Shown: positions 44,110 to 54,783, numbered from the stretch's first letter. The stretch: 64,000 nt of DNA from Chinchilla lanigera (GCF_000276665.1 NW_004955423.1:3171867-3235866), one strand, 5' to 3'. The notes: generated by a model from the letters alone, not told the origin. A program made the numbers and translations.

Positions 44110-45110
44110 TCATACCTTTACCTCACTCCTCCAGTCTTCCTTGGATTCAAACTTGGCTGTTGCCACCCAGCAGCAAAAGCAGGAGTGGTAGCACTGGCCA
44201 CAGGGCAGCAGCCACAAATGCCAGTGGACCAGCCAAAAAGGCCTTGATCTTTTTGGCAAGTAGTAAAGTGTATTGTCTCCACAGACAAAGCCAAGACCTA
44301 CTCGTACCCACTGAAGATAAAAGCAGGGAAAGATGCAGTAATGAGTAACCAGTTCACAGGCAGACACCCTTTCAGAAAGCAAGAATGCAGATTTTCCTCA
44401 GTGACGTCAAATTTCAAGAATATAAATACTGCCATTGCTGAACACCCGTTGGATGATCAGCTCAATGGAGAAGGGATGTTTAGCTTGTTCTGCAGTATGG
44501 CTTCACTGCCCACACTTTGTCTTTAGTCATTATCATCCGCCCATCATTCAGGATTTCAATAGTGCCCCTGAAGATTTCGGTAGTGATGCCTCACACCGGG
44601 AAGAAGAGTCTTCTCAGGCCCTGAGCCAGTGTTTTAGGCTGGCAGAGTGATTTCACATGGAACGTTTGTACCAGCACAGCTGACAGCTCACAATTGATTG
44701 GCCAGCAACATGTTCCTGATTGCAACAAGGACCCACTTGATGAATGCAAAACTCAAATTCCTTCCAGATAGAAAGCAGAGGTGGGCTGTTTTCCCGATGC
44801 CTTTGGATGGCCTTGTGTATTATGGGGATCTTGCTCATCAGCATCACAGCCTCCTTTCAGAAAAGCAGGGTCTGTCTGGAGTCCATATTGTCTTTTCCCA
44901 TAATGAAGCATTTTGGATAATCATCCAAAAGCTGGATGACGTGGAGGAAGTAAGTAAAATTTCAGATCACCTGTCTTCCCTAAGCATCATAAAAGTGTCA
45001 GGAATTACCATGCAGGGTTCGAGGACAATTATCATTCTCACAAGGACTCCTGGAAAGAGAAGGCTCAGTATGAGTTTTGATGCCAGTACTATGAGGACCA
45101 CATAAATTAT
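44110..45110. other. Unrecognised block, possible decayed retrocopy
   Basis: About 1 kb with no SINE and unusually balanced composition. The plus strand has several mid-sized frames (44160-44348, 44341-44526, 44435-44650, 44698-45105, the last 135 codons), overlapping in different frames as in a frameshifted processed pseudogene, and without introns. I do not recognise the parent protein. It could equally be chance. The region ends at the LTR starting near 45155. Confidence 0.3.
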
Positions 45111-45154
45111 AAGTTTGAAAGCAATGACTTTTACATGCTATTGTCTCAATTTCC

Positions 45155-45640
45155 TAATGGTTGCTATAACAAATTACCAAATGCTTGGTGACCTAACACA
45201 AAATGTATTTCTTCTCTTACCGTTCAGGAGGTCAGAAATTCAAAATCAATTTCACTGGCATAAAGTTATTGTCAGGACTGGTTACTTCTGCACTCTCCAG
45301 CACAGAGTCTATTTCCTTTGAATGCTTTGGTGGCCTCTGTATTCCTTGCTTTGTGGCCCTCTTCCTTTGAGGCTTAGATGCATCACTCCAATCTCTGCTT
45401 CCATTACCACATCGCTTTCTCCTCTGTGTAGTGTAATCTCCTGCTCCTCCTTGTAAAGACACTTACTATTATGACATTTAGATGTTACACAGATAATCTA
45501 GGATAACATCCCCATTTCAACATCCTTAACTTAGTCATATCTACAAAGTTCCACATAAGGGAGTTTTGACAAGTTCTAGATATTAGAATGTAGATATCTT
45601 TCAGGCTCATTGTTAAGCCTACCACACTGATGTTTTGTTA
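45155..45640 (-). mobile_element. LTR of the ERVL/MaLR group
   Basis: GGTTGCTATAACAAATTACC at the left, then CAGATAATCTAGGATAACAT, CCCCATTTCAACATCCTTAA and TTAGAATGTAGATATCTTTC with a GTTAAGCCTACCACA end are the reverse of an MLT1/MLT2-like LTR. Confidence 0.6.
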
Positions 45641-45702
45641 AAATAAATTCATGCAGTTAATTTATTCTAAAAGTTTTTACATCTTACTTTTCAGTTCACC
45701 TT

Positions 45703-45706
45703 TTCT

Positions 45707-45738
<32 letters not shown>

Positions 45739-45740
45739 AT
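45703..45740. repeat. (TC)n microsatellite
   Basis: Nearly pure CT dinucleotides with one TT interruption, at the antisense tail side of a B1. Confidence 0.95.
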
Positions 45741-45741
45741 A

Positions 45742-45828
45742 TTGCTTAGGCTGGTCTTGAACTTGTGATCTTTCTGCCTCAGCCTGCTAAATAGCTGGGG
45801 TTATAGGCATGTGCCTCTGTGCTCAGCT
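45742..45828 (-). mobile_element. B1 SINE fragment, minus strand
   Basis: ATTGCTTAGGCTGGTCTTGA, TTCTGCCTCAGCCTGCTAAA and GGTTATAGGCATGTGCC. Only one copy of the usually duplicated unit is present. Confidence 0.9.
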
Positions 45829-46029
45829 TTTTTGTTGTCACTGTATGTATGATTAATAAGGACAGGTACTACAAATAATACAAATATGGACTGAATCAAA
45901 GGCATATATCTATGTTTCAGAATGTTTTGCAAATAAGATTATTTTAAGCCTGGACATGCAGATGGGATTTTAGGGTTGGACTGTATATTAGGTAGTTTAG
46001 GGAGTAATTACCTATTCCATGACTGCCTC
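45829..46029. other. Unassigned sequence
   Basis: Short unassigned stretch ahead of the MaLR LTR. Confidence 0.4.
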
Positions 46030-46432
46030 TAAACTCCTATTATGGTTTGTATCTAGATATGCCCTCTAAGATTCATATGCTCATAGGTAGGGCTTTGATA
46101 GAAGACAGGATCATGGGTGTGAAATACTGGATTAGTCCACTGATGAGGTTATAACAGTGTAATATTGGGAGGTGAAGCCTAGTGGGAAGAAGTGGGTCAC
46201 TGGGGCCATAGCATGGAAGTATATATCCTTTCCACTCTTGATTGCTCTCTGCTTCCTGCTTGCCTTGCCATGAGCCCTTCTTCTTCTGCCATGTCCTTAT
46301 GCCATGCTGCCCTGCCTTGGAGCCAACTGATTATGGACTAAAACCTACACAAACTGTGAGCCAAATAAACCTCTCTTTCTTTAACTTATGGGTGTCAGTA
46401 CTTTGTCTCAGCAATGAGAAAGGAACTAAGAC
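46030..46432 (+). mobile_element. MaLR-type 5' LTR
   Basis: Begins near TTATGGTTTGTATCTAGATA, with GGGAGGTGAAGCCTAGTGGG, GAAGTGGGTCACTGGGGCCA, CCAAATAAACCTCTCTTTCT (poly(A) signal) and ends AAAGGAACTAAGACA. TG/CA ends and overall order are those of ERVL-MaLR LTRs. Here the internal sequence is still attached. Confidence 0.85.
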
Positions 46433-47450
46433 AGATTGTGGTATCAGAGAAGTAGGGTCATTTCTGTGACTATACCTGATCGTGTGGTTCAAAAGTCTTT
46501 GCAACTTGCTTGTGGGAGGAGCTTAGAAAGATTTGGAAATGCCAGCTGGAGAGGAAACCCTAGAATGCTGTGAGCCAAGCCTCATGGGAGCATCTTGTCA
46601 GAGAGGAGAAGACCAGAATGCTGAGGAAAAATGCAGCCAGTAAAGGTCAGGCTCGGGAGGTTTGTTGGGAAGAAGGACTCCATTGGCATTTAGATTCCAG
46701 GCCATGTGTGTTATGCTCTGTCCAAAAATTTGTCTGCATTTTGTTCATGTCCAGAGACATTGTGAAAGGCTGAGATTAAGGGTAGTGGACTAATAATCTG
46801 GTGGAAAAAATTTCAAGGCAGTCTAATGTTGAGGTCATCTCATGGCTACTGTTGGGGGTTTTTAGCCAGCTGTACGTTGTAAATCAAGAGCAAATGGACC
46901 AGCAGAATGATTTAAAGTTTTTAGTTTGGTTAGAAAGGAAGCACTTCCTTTAAAGTTGGGACCTGCAAAGATGGAACAAAGGAGAACTTGGTTGCTGAAA
47001 AGATTAGCATTAAAAAGCCAAGTACTTTGGAACAGGACAATAGAAAAGATGGCCTGAGAGCATCACAAGAACCAGTAGGATGTCACCCTTTGCAATGGCA
47101 AAATTACAAGATGAAAGATTTTGCTTTGAGAAGAGAGCTCGAAGGCACCATGTTTCAGAATGACTGTGGCCTAGAAACTTTGTTCCTTGAGGTTGGGTTC
47201 CTAATGCTCAGCAATCTACACATTTGACCCCTACAGCCAAGAGAGAAGGAAGTCTGGCTACTTCTCTAGTTGGCTGCAGACCTTGGTGTCAACTACATGG
47301 TGCTAGTTTCAAGCACTTCAGATTGTAAGAGTTGTGGGGTCAGGAAGGCCTCCACTAGGTTTCAGAAGACTATCTGGAGGCCAAGCAGTGTGCCCCTGAG
47401 AGAGCAAGGTGTGAAGGTGTGAGTGTGAAAGCAAAAGTACAGTGAAAACT
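46433..47450 (+). mobile_element. MaLR internal (non-coding) region
   Basis: Immediately after the LTR comes TTGTGGTATCAGAGAAGTAG GGTCA-type sequence, the equivalent of the primer-binding side of MaLR internals, followed by TTAAAGTTGGGACCTGCAAA and other purine-rich words typical of these elements. No gag, pol or env reading frame is present; MaLR elements carry at most decayed coding sequence. A 3' LTR was not found. Confidence 0.6.
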
Positions 47451-47938
47451 CAGAGTGTTAGAGATGCCAGCAAATGGGTCATCTGAGGAAAGGGGAAAGG
47501 AGTGAGTGAAATTGGCCAATGAGATCTAATGCAGACCCACCATACAAACACAGACACATAGTATTGTCCTCCCCTTCACATGAGCACACTTGTACAGCCA
47601 TATTGTCTGTGGGATTTCTGTACAGTTGATTGGATGAGAAATAGACACTTGAAGGTAGACTAATGACATTCATTCTTCTCAAGAACTTGAAGTTTTACAT
47701 TTAGAAACACAAATGCTACTCACATTTAGCCAACACCTGAACTTGGGTAGTAATCTTTTGTGTACTATATGAAAAAAGCAGAGAAAAATGATTCACAGAA
47801 ATAGAGTAGAAAAAATGTCCAGAGAAAGAGATGAGAGAATGTGTAATTCCACAGAGAAATAAGTAGATAGAAAACATAGCTTTGACCCTTCTAGGTTCTA
47901 GTGCATCACAAAGTTTAGTGGCACATGCTACTCATTAA
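47451..47938. other. Unassigned sequence
   Basis: No gene or repeat recognised. Confidence 0.4.
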
Positions 47939-48070
47939 TTTCTTGAGATAGCTTTATATCTCAAGAAATATATCTTGAGATAGCTTTATATCTCAAGAAA
48001 TTCTTTATTATCTTGAGATAGCTTTATATCTCAAGAAATATTTCTTGAGATAGTTTTATATCTCAAGAAA
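47939..48070. repeat. Four-copy palindromic array, built from a duplicated 70-bp dimer
   Basis: Four hairpin units, each an arm TTTCTTGAGATA, a 6-nt loop GCTTTA (GTTTTA in the last) and the arm TATCTCAAGAAA. Loops are at 47951, 47983, 48021 and 48053. Spacing is 32, 38 and 32 bp, so copies 1-2 and 3-4 are a 70-bp tandem duplication. In copies 2 and 3 the left arm has lost one or two outer bases. Confidence 0.97.
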
Positions 48071-48480
48071 TTCTTTTATATAGAATAACTCCCTTTATTT
48101 TTGCCTTTTTTCCTTCCTTCTTACCTTCCCCTTCCTTTCCCTCTTCCCTTCCTCATTTCAGCTATTTTGAATATAAAGCTATTATTTATGATGGAAAAAT
48201 CCTGTTAAGATAAGATAGAATCTCTGGTGATGACCACTATTCTGATATTAGAATAAGAACAAAGGCTGTGAATTAGTATGTCAAGATATAGAAATTTCTT
48301 GTAGCTGAGGTCTTAATGTTAATGAAATAAACTAGTTCATATTTGAAGTTTTCTTTCTTTTAGGGTAAAACTATTTTACAATAAATCATCTAAAATTATG
48401 GTTTAAGCAATAAATTAAGGATCCTAGTTTTAGGAAAATTATTTTCTCTGCTTTTACCTTCTTTTATAGCCTGATACCAT
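48071..48480. other. AT-rich unassigned sequence
   Basis: Contains a short pyrimidine run at 48100-48160 (TTCC-rich). Otherwise nothing recognised. Confidence 0.4.
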
Positions 48481-49475
48481 ATTTAATTAGTTATTATTTT
48501 AATTGTACACATTTATGTGGTTCAGGGTGACATTTCCATTTGTGCATATAATGTACTGATCAACTCAGGGAATTTAATATTTCTATCAATTTAACTCTAG
48601 TTTGTGTTCTGAGCCTTTGAACTCCGTTTTTCTATTTCTTCATAAAAACTTATAATAGTTATGTACAATAGTTATTATGAACTATAGTCACCCCATTGTG
48701 CTGCAGAACACAATTTATTACTTCTACCTATGTTTTGGTACCTGTTATTCAACCTCCCTCTACTCCCCTTCCCAGCTTCTAGTAAGTACTATTTTATATT
48801 CCTATTGATTATTCTCAGCATCTACTTATGAATGAACATGTGGTATTTGTCTTTCTGTTCCTGGCTTCTTTCACTTAACATAATGTTCTCCACTTCCATC
48901 TATTTCTTTATAAATGATAGAATATTATTCTTTTGGGGGCTAATAAAATATATATGGATAAATAATTTTTATATATGGATATTTGATATCAAATATTTTC
49001 CCAAGTAGAAAGTGCCCTAGAAAAGGTAGTGAGACAAAACAGAGGAAGGCTTTTCTCTAATAGACCTAGATTGTCTAGATTGTCAAATAATTTATATATA
49101 TATTATATAATAATAAATATATATGGATAAATAATTTTTATTTTTTAGTACACATTTGTAGTACATAAAGAAATAATATATATGGAATCTATAGAAATAA
49201 TATATATAAAATAATAATATATATATCACATTTTCTTTATCCATTTATCTGTTAATGGTCATCTAAGCTAATTCCATATCTTAGCTATTGTAAATAGTAC
49301 AATAATAAGTGGGTATGCAGTTATACCTTTGATATGTTGATTTTATTTCCTTTGGCTGTATACCTAGATGTAGGATAACTAGATCATATGGTAGATCTAT
49401 TCTTTGTTCTTTGAGGGCTGTCCATAGTGACTGTAGCAATTTACATTCCTACCAACAATGTATAAGAGATCCCTT
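48481..49475 (-). mobile_element. Old L1 (L1M-type) 3' UTR, interrupted
   Basis: On the plus strand the antisense 3' UTR words are clear: ATAGTCACCCCATTGTGCTG, CTTCTAGTAAGTACTATTTT, GGCTTCTTTCACTTAACATA, then beyond an insert TTTTCTTTATCCATTTATCT, CCATATCTTAGCTATTGTAA and AATTTACATTCCTACCAACA. No coding part is included. Confidence 0.9.
48946..49225. other. AT-rich insertion in the L1, carrying part of an unknown element
   Basis: L1 similarity breaks near 48946 and returns near 49226. The insert begins and then repeats AAATATATATGGATAAATAA (48946 and 49116). Between these lies the 95-bp inverted partner of 50288-50382, and after the second copy the TTTTAGTACACATTTGTA word shared with 50142. 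Confidence 0.65.
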
Positions 49476-50141
49476 CTCTCATGATGCTATGTATTTCACT
49501 CCACAGCAATTATCTACACCAATTATCTATGGGTTATGCTGTTAAGACTTCCCCATTTATCCCACAGCTAACTGGGCCTTTGTCATCTTTGCTCATAAAA
49601 ATTAATTTAGATTTGGGGACAATCTGAATTTTGACACTTTTTTCATTTAGAGAATGTTTCAAAGTTTAGCATCAGTACAAAATTTTTCTTTAAATTTTAT
49701 CTCCTCACTGTTTGAACACTAGTATTTCATTAAAGAAATGAATTTCTTTCCTTGTTTTATTGGAATAAAACAATTTTAGTTGTTTTCTTCTTTCCTGCTT
49801 TCAATGCTAAAAGTACAAAGGACACCTTAACAAGCCCCTGAAATACTAAACTTTATACTTGTAACTTATTAAGAAAAAAATGAATTTTAATCTCTCTGGA
49901 AAACAAGGTCTCAAGTTTGTTTCATAAAAATTTATGGAATATTAAAAAGGTTATGACAAATAAAACTAGAGCTTATTTATTTGTGCTATTTTTCAAAGGT
50001 TTGTACATTTTAGAGATACTCTTGTATGTTTGGTTGAATCACATAAAATCATAGATTTTCTACCACTTTGGACTTATAGAAACGAGAATTCCCTAGTGTT
50101 CAACCTAAACATTTCCTCATTTCTCTGCTTTTTTAATTTTA
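49476..50141. other. AT-rich unassigned sequence
   Basis: No SINE, LINE or gene recognised. Confidence 0.4.
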
Positions 50142-50385
50142 TTTTTTTAGTACACATTTGTAATACATAATGATGAGATGTCTAGTGGGGAGTTTGTACG
50201 TGAACATAACATATCTCAATTCTTTTTTCAACCCCTTTCTTTCTCTTTCCTCTCCTCTCCTCCCATGTGTTTCCTCATTTTAATCAGAGACAATATAGGT
50301 CTATTAGAGAAAAGCCTTCCAATGTTTTGTCTCACTACCTTTTCTAGGGCACTTTCTATTTGGGAAAATATTTGATATCAAATTT
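50142..50385 (+). repeat. Unrecognised dispersed element
   Basis: It starts with TTTTTTAGTACACATTTGTA, shared in direct orientation with 49143-49167, and contains a 95-bp stretch shared inverted with 48982-49076. Two overlapping similarities between the same two places imply a dispersed family, but I cannot name it. Confidence 0.6.
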
Positions 50386-50445
50386 TGTATTCACAGTAGT
50401 ACAATGAACAAGTTATTCTTCTTTGTGTTATATTTGTCAATTTTA

Positions 50446-50545
50446 TTTATTTATTTATTTACTTTTTTGCAGTACCAGGGATTGAACTCATGACCTCGCG
50501 CTTGCCAGGCAGATGCTTACGCCACTGAGCTATATGCCCAGCCCC
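50446..50545 (-). mobile_element. ID SINE, minus strand
   Basis: (TTTA)n tail, AGTACCAGGGATTGAACTCA, CGCGCTTGCCAGGCAGATGC and GAGCTATATGCCCAGCCCC. A perfect 15-bp duplication TATTTGTCAATTTTA is at 50431-50445 and 50546-50560. Confidence 0.96.
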
Positions 50546-50633
50546 TATTTGTCAATTTTAAAAAACAATGAAGTCACATGTGCTTGCATACATTGGATTC
50601 TAAGGGATGACTTTTGTTTCAAAATCTTTCTTA

Positions 50634-50724
50634 CTGGACTGGGGATTTAGCTCAGCGGCACAGCGCCTACCTGGCAAGCACAAGGTTGTGAGTTTGATTC
50701 CCAGTACTGGAAAAAAGAAAAAAG
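50634..50724 (+). mobile_element. Young ID SINE
   Basis: GGACTGGGGATTTAGCTCAG, GCGCCTACCTGGCAAGCACA and GTTTGATTCCCAGTACTGG. An AAAATCTTTC(T/C)TA duplication lies on both sides. Confidence 0.96.
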
Positions 50725-51142
50725 AAAATCTTTCCTACATAGTTCTCCTATTTTTGCTTCCTCTCTATGCTTGAATAAAGGACGTCTGTTTCTGTTTTCA
50801 GTGTTCTTTGTTACATGATGTAAAATACCAAAGTTCTACTTTGACAAGAGAAAAATGCTTCAGTTTGGTTATTATTTTGTTTTATTTTCATTGGTTTAAA
50901 AAATTACAAATGTACAAAAAGTATGAATTGCTCCCTGAAGAAGTTCAAGTAATAAAAATTATAAAGGTGAAAGCTCATCTCTTATCCTTTCTGCTTCTCC
51001 CCAGGTAATCACTGAAAATAAGTGGCATGCACACTTTAGACCTTTTTCTATGCACATGTATATACAGTATATATGCCTCTATGAAATTACATGTGTATAT
51101 GTGTGTATACCATTAAAAATGGGATCATATTAAACAGTAGGT
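50725..51142. other. AT-rich unassigned sequence
   Basis: Contains a TATATA/TGTGTATA-rich patch at 51055-51110. No gene. Confidence 0.4.
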
Positions 51143-51145
51143 GTC

Positions 51146-51512
51146 TTAGTTATTTTTTCTCATTGCTGAGACAAAATACCTGATGCCCAAAGTTAAATGA
51201 GAAAAGGTTTATTTTGACTCACAGTTTGTGAGGCTGCAGTTTGTAGTTGGTTGGTATCAAGGAAGGGTGGCATGGCAGAGGGGAATCACAGAGGAGAAAC
51301 AGTTCATGGCAAGCAAAAGGCAGGAAGGCAACAAAGCAGTGAAGCAGCAAGCAGCAAGCGACCAGCAGCAACAATAGCAGCCCTCTTTCTGTCTCTTATA
51401 TTCTATCCAGGCTACCTGCCCTTTACTCACTAGATCCAGCCACCTCTGATAAGGTCCTCCTATGACCACATGAGGCTTGGGGGGACATCTAGATACAAGC
51501 CATAAAAGTAGG
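51146..51512 (-). mobile_element. MaLR-type LTR
   Basis: GTCTTAGTTATTTTTTCTCA, TTGCTGAGACAAAATACCTG, AAAGGTTTATTTTGACTCAC, GGGTGGCATGGCAGAGG and AAGGTCCTCCTATGACCACA are the antisense order of this LTR group. Similar to the copies at 39818 and 58572. Confidence 0.8.
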
Positions 51513-52400
51513 TGTCTGATCTATACAAGTTCTCAGTTGCTGCCATGTTCTTTATTCTTTCAACATTCATTTGTTTATTTATTTTTGCAGTGTTGGGGAC
51601 TGAAACCATTAAGATGTTGGCACTCCCAATTTGTTTCAACAACAATTCATTAAATACTACCATTTATAATATAGAATGAGTATGTATGAAGGATGATAAA
51701 GACAAGGCACAATTTTTATCTCAAGGGCTTAGAAATCTAAAGCAAATATACACCTGTACAAGGAGAAAATTGGGAGGCAGTATGATTAATGATGAGTTAC
51801 AGATCTTCACAAAGTACAGTGAAAGAATGGAAAAGAGCACCAAGGTCTGAATATCATCTGCATGAGGAGGACTTCAAATTTCACATTTTTAATTTTGACC
51901 TCTCCTACTACTGCCACATATACAGAATGAACTTGACACCTTCCTTTTGATGTTAATGGCATAAACACAACACAACATAAACAGAGGTCTTGCTTTTCTT
52001 TTTTTTGTTAACTTTAAACCTGTTCTTCCTTCTGGCTTCCCTGTCATAGTAAATGGCACTCTGTACCCAGTTTATCCCACCTAAAATTTGGGTCAGCATG
52101 AAGGAAAACATCAGGAAATCAAGAAATCAAGAAGGATTCAAACTAAGGAACATTTAATGGATTTTTTAATCTCCACGCTAATCTATCAAAAATGCTCTTG
52201 ATTTTGCTTCCAGGTATCTCTCTAGTTTGCTCCGCTCCATCTCCACTGCCTCCACTCCCAGGTGGGGCTCTAATAGGATCATGTATATGTTCATATGAGT
52301 GTATATGCATATGATCCTAATGGCCCCAGATGGAAGGCCTTCTCACAGCTCTTCTTACCCCTACAATTACTCCTTGGCAGTGCATTCTCCACAGGGAAAG
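51513..52400. other. Unassigned sequence with a short ID remnant
   Basis: A TTTTTGCAGTGTTGGGGACT fragment near 51582 is probably the end of a minus-strand ID. A 9-bp inverted repeat TAGGATCAT lies at 52274-52282 and 52311-52319. Nothing else is named. Confidence 0.4.
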
Positions 52401-52404
52401 TAGA

Positions 52405-52905
52405 AGGAGGACCTTATTATGTGTAAATTAAATCATGTCATTGTCTCCCAGCCATCTCAAAGTCTTCTTTTTGCACTTAGTATAAAAGCCAAACTCCTTT
52501 CCACAGCCTACAAGGCCTTGCATGATATGGTCCCTGCCTATGTCTCTCTGGCCTCATTTTGGCCCACAATTCCCTCCATTCTGCATTCTGCTTTCTCACT
52601 GAAGTTTTCTCTGCCTGGACTCCTCTTCAGCTCATCTATGTGGCCAGCTCATTCTCATCCTACAGATCTGCCTTCAAAGCTTTTCCTGACCTAATGTAGT
52701 TTCTCCTACAGCAAAGCACTCTCATATCACCCTATCCAATTCCTCCACACTGCTTATCACAGTGTGAAATTATCTCAGTTATGCATTTCACTGCTTATTT
52801 GTTTAATGTAATTCTTCCCCCCTCCCTGGACTGAATCAGAAGCTCTATGAGAATTTTACCTACAACTTAGTAGGTACCCAGTAAATATTTATTGAGGGAA
52901 TGAAA
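52405..52905 (+). mobile_element. L2-type LINE, 3' region
   Basis: TAAAAGCCAAACTCCTTTCC, CCTACAAGGCCTTGCATGAT, TTTTCTCTGCCTGGACTCCT, CACTCTCATATCACCCTATC and GTACCCAGTAAATATTTATT show the L2 3' end in order. The 91-codon frame at 52419 is residual L2 or chance. Confidence 0.88.
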
Positions 52906-53028
52906 AAAACTGCCTAATGTCAATGAAGTCTTTACAGAGGATGTGTTTTTTAGGTCAAGAAATACATAATAAGCTAGAGTGGGCTAAGTTGTCAAATTCA
53001 GAAGGTGAGAGAATAATATACATCCTCA

Positions 53029-53590
53029 GAATTTGAGTTGTGACAGTTAAGTTCTAACTGTCAACTTGAATGGTTTATGAGCTACCTAGGAGATTTTTTT
53101 TTTTTTTTTTTTTGATAGTGGGAGTTGAACCTAGGGCTCTTGTGCTGAGCTACATCCCCAGCCTTTTTCACATTTATTTATTTATTTATATTTATTATTG
53201 ACACAGGTTCTTGCGAAATTGCCCAGCATGGCTGAAATTTATAATCTTCTACCTCACTCACCCAGAGTGCTAGGATTACAAGTGTGTCTCACCATGCCCA
53301 GCTCACCTAGGGGATTAGTAAAGCATATTTCTGGGTGTACCTGGGTGGGTCATGTGTGATTGTGGGTACCATAACTGGCCCTTGCTCCCTTTCTCTCTGG
53401 CACGGTTTCCTTGCTCTGCTTCCTGGCTGCCATAAACTAAGCAGCTTCTCTCTGCCATGATCTTCCTTTTTTGAGCCAGCTGGCTCTGGACTGAGTACCC
53501 TGACAATAAGTCAAATTAAATCACTTCTCCTTTAAATTATGGGTGTTAGAAATTGTGTTCCAGCAATGAGAAAGTTGACCAATACAGGGG
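53029..53590 (+). mobile_element. LTR-like element split by a B1-ID SINE
   Basis: AACTGTCAACTTGAATGGTT at the left continues, past the SINE, with AGCATATTTCTGGGTGTACC, CTTCCTGGCTGCC, CAGCTGGCTCTGGACTGAGT, AGTCAAATTAAATCACTTCT and GAGAAAGTTGACCAATACA. The order suggests an ERVL/MaLR LTR. Confidence 0.55.
53096..53304 (-). mobile_element. B1-ID composite SINE, minus strand
   Basis: ID half at the left (GATAGTGGGAGTTGAACCTA, GAGCTACATCCCCAGCC), then a TTTA-rich linker and the B1 half (TTGACACAGGTTCTTGCGAA, TAGGATTACAAGTGTGTCTC). An ACCTAGG(A/G)GATT duplication flanks it (53084-53095 and 53305-53316). Confidence 0.93.
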
Positions 53591-54589
53591 TACAAGGAGG
53601 AGAGGAGTGGGAAAGGGTGGGAGGGAGGTAATGTTAGAGAGTAAGCTAGATATGTAGGTTGGGAACCAAATAATAAGATTTTAGGAGCTTGGGATTATCT
53701 TGGGTGACTGGTGCCATTAGTTAAATCTGAGTAGTGAAGTTTTGTATGTTAGTTTTCCATTGTGTTGCTATAACAAATTACAATAACTTTAAACAATAAC
53801 TGTAGAAGACTGACATAGATCTTTGGACTAAAATAAAAGTGTCAGCAAGGCTTGTTTATTACTGGAGCCTCTCAGGGAGAATCTGCTCCCACGCTCATTC
53901 AAGTTGTCAGAGGGATCCAGTTCCTTTGGTTACAGTACTGTAGTCTCATTTTTTGCTGGCTTTCATCTCGGTGTTACCCTTACTGCTTTTGCAAATGGCC
54001 CTTCCATCTCAAAGCTGTAACTGCACTCTGAATCCTTCTCTCCCTTTGTCAGGAGCAGGGTTAAGGGAAAGATGATAGATATCCTTTGGTGATGAAAACA
54101 TCCCCACATTTTGCTGATGAGTAATTCATAATTAGAAAATTACTTGAATGATTATATTGATCATTTTTAACGAAGTATTCTTTCTAGAGATTCTTAACAT
54201 ATTCCGAGGATATTATTTAAAAATTAAATTACCGATATTCACCACTCCTGTTTTCTTTGCATAAGGTCTTGATAAGGTCTATAAAATCCTTGTTTATAGA
54301 ACTTTATAAATAGTGCTGTATTTATTTCTATCTTCTGTTAAAAGAGCACAAATAACTGCAATACCACAGAAGAAAAGGCACAATCCTTTTGTGGCCTTGA
54401 CCTGGGCTTTGGGGGGCGCTTTGAGTTTGTATTACACACAGTACATATTGGGATGTATTTGAAGTTGGTTACTGCATTTCAGAAGAACAGCAATACAAAC
54501 CTATTTACCTAGGTGATTAAGACACATAGACTATGGCACAGGTTTGCTTGATTTTAAGAACAGTCATCTTTTACTGAATATTTTCTTTT
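53591..54589. other. Mostly unassigned; AT-rich part with homeodomain-like words
   Basis: GTTGCTATAACAAATTACAA near 53765 may be an LTR fragment. From about 54110 to 54400 the sequence is repeat-free and AT-rich with TAATTCATAATTAGAAAATT at 54122-54141. That could be an enhancer, but nothing in the sequence proves it. Confidence 0.4.
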
Positions 54590-54783
54590 ACATATTTATT
54601 TTGTAGTATAAGGGTTGAAGCTAGGGCCTTAGCACTGAGCTACATCCCTAACCCTTTATTTTTATTTTCAAATAAGTTCTCACTAAGTCACTAAGTTGCC
54701 CAAGGTGGGATCAAACTTGCAATCCTCCTGTGTCAGCTTCCTAGAGTCATAGGATTACAGGTGCATGGCACCACCTGCTTCTT
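54590..54783 (-). mobile_element. B1-ID composite SINE, minus strand, old
   Basis: ID half (GTAGTATAAGGGTTGAAGCT, GAGCTACATCCCTAACCC), a linker TTTATTTTTATTTTC, then the B1 half (AAGTTCTCACTAAGTCACTA, GCAATCCTCCTGTGTCAGCT, AGGATTACAGGTGCATGGCA). No 29-bp duplication in the B1 half. Confidence 0.93.

Noticed and set aside
47939..48070. CRISPR-like array of regular repeats
   Set aside because: The repeats are adjacent palindromes without unique spacers, in a mammalian genome.
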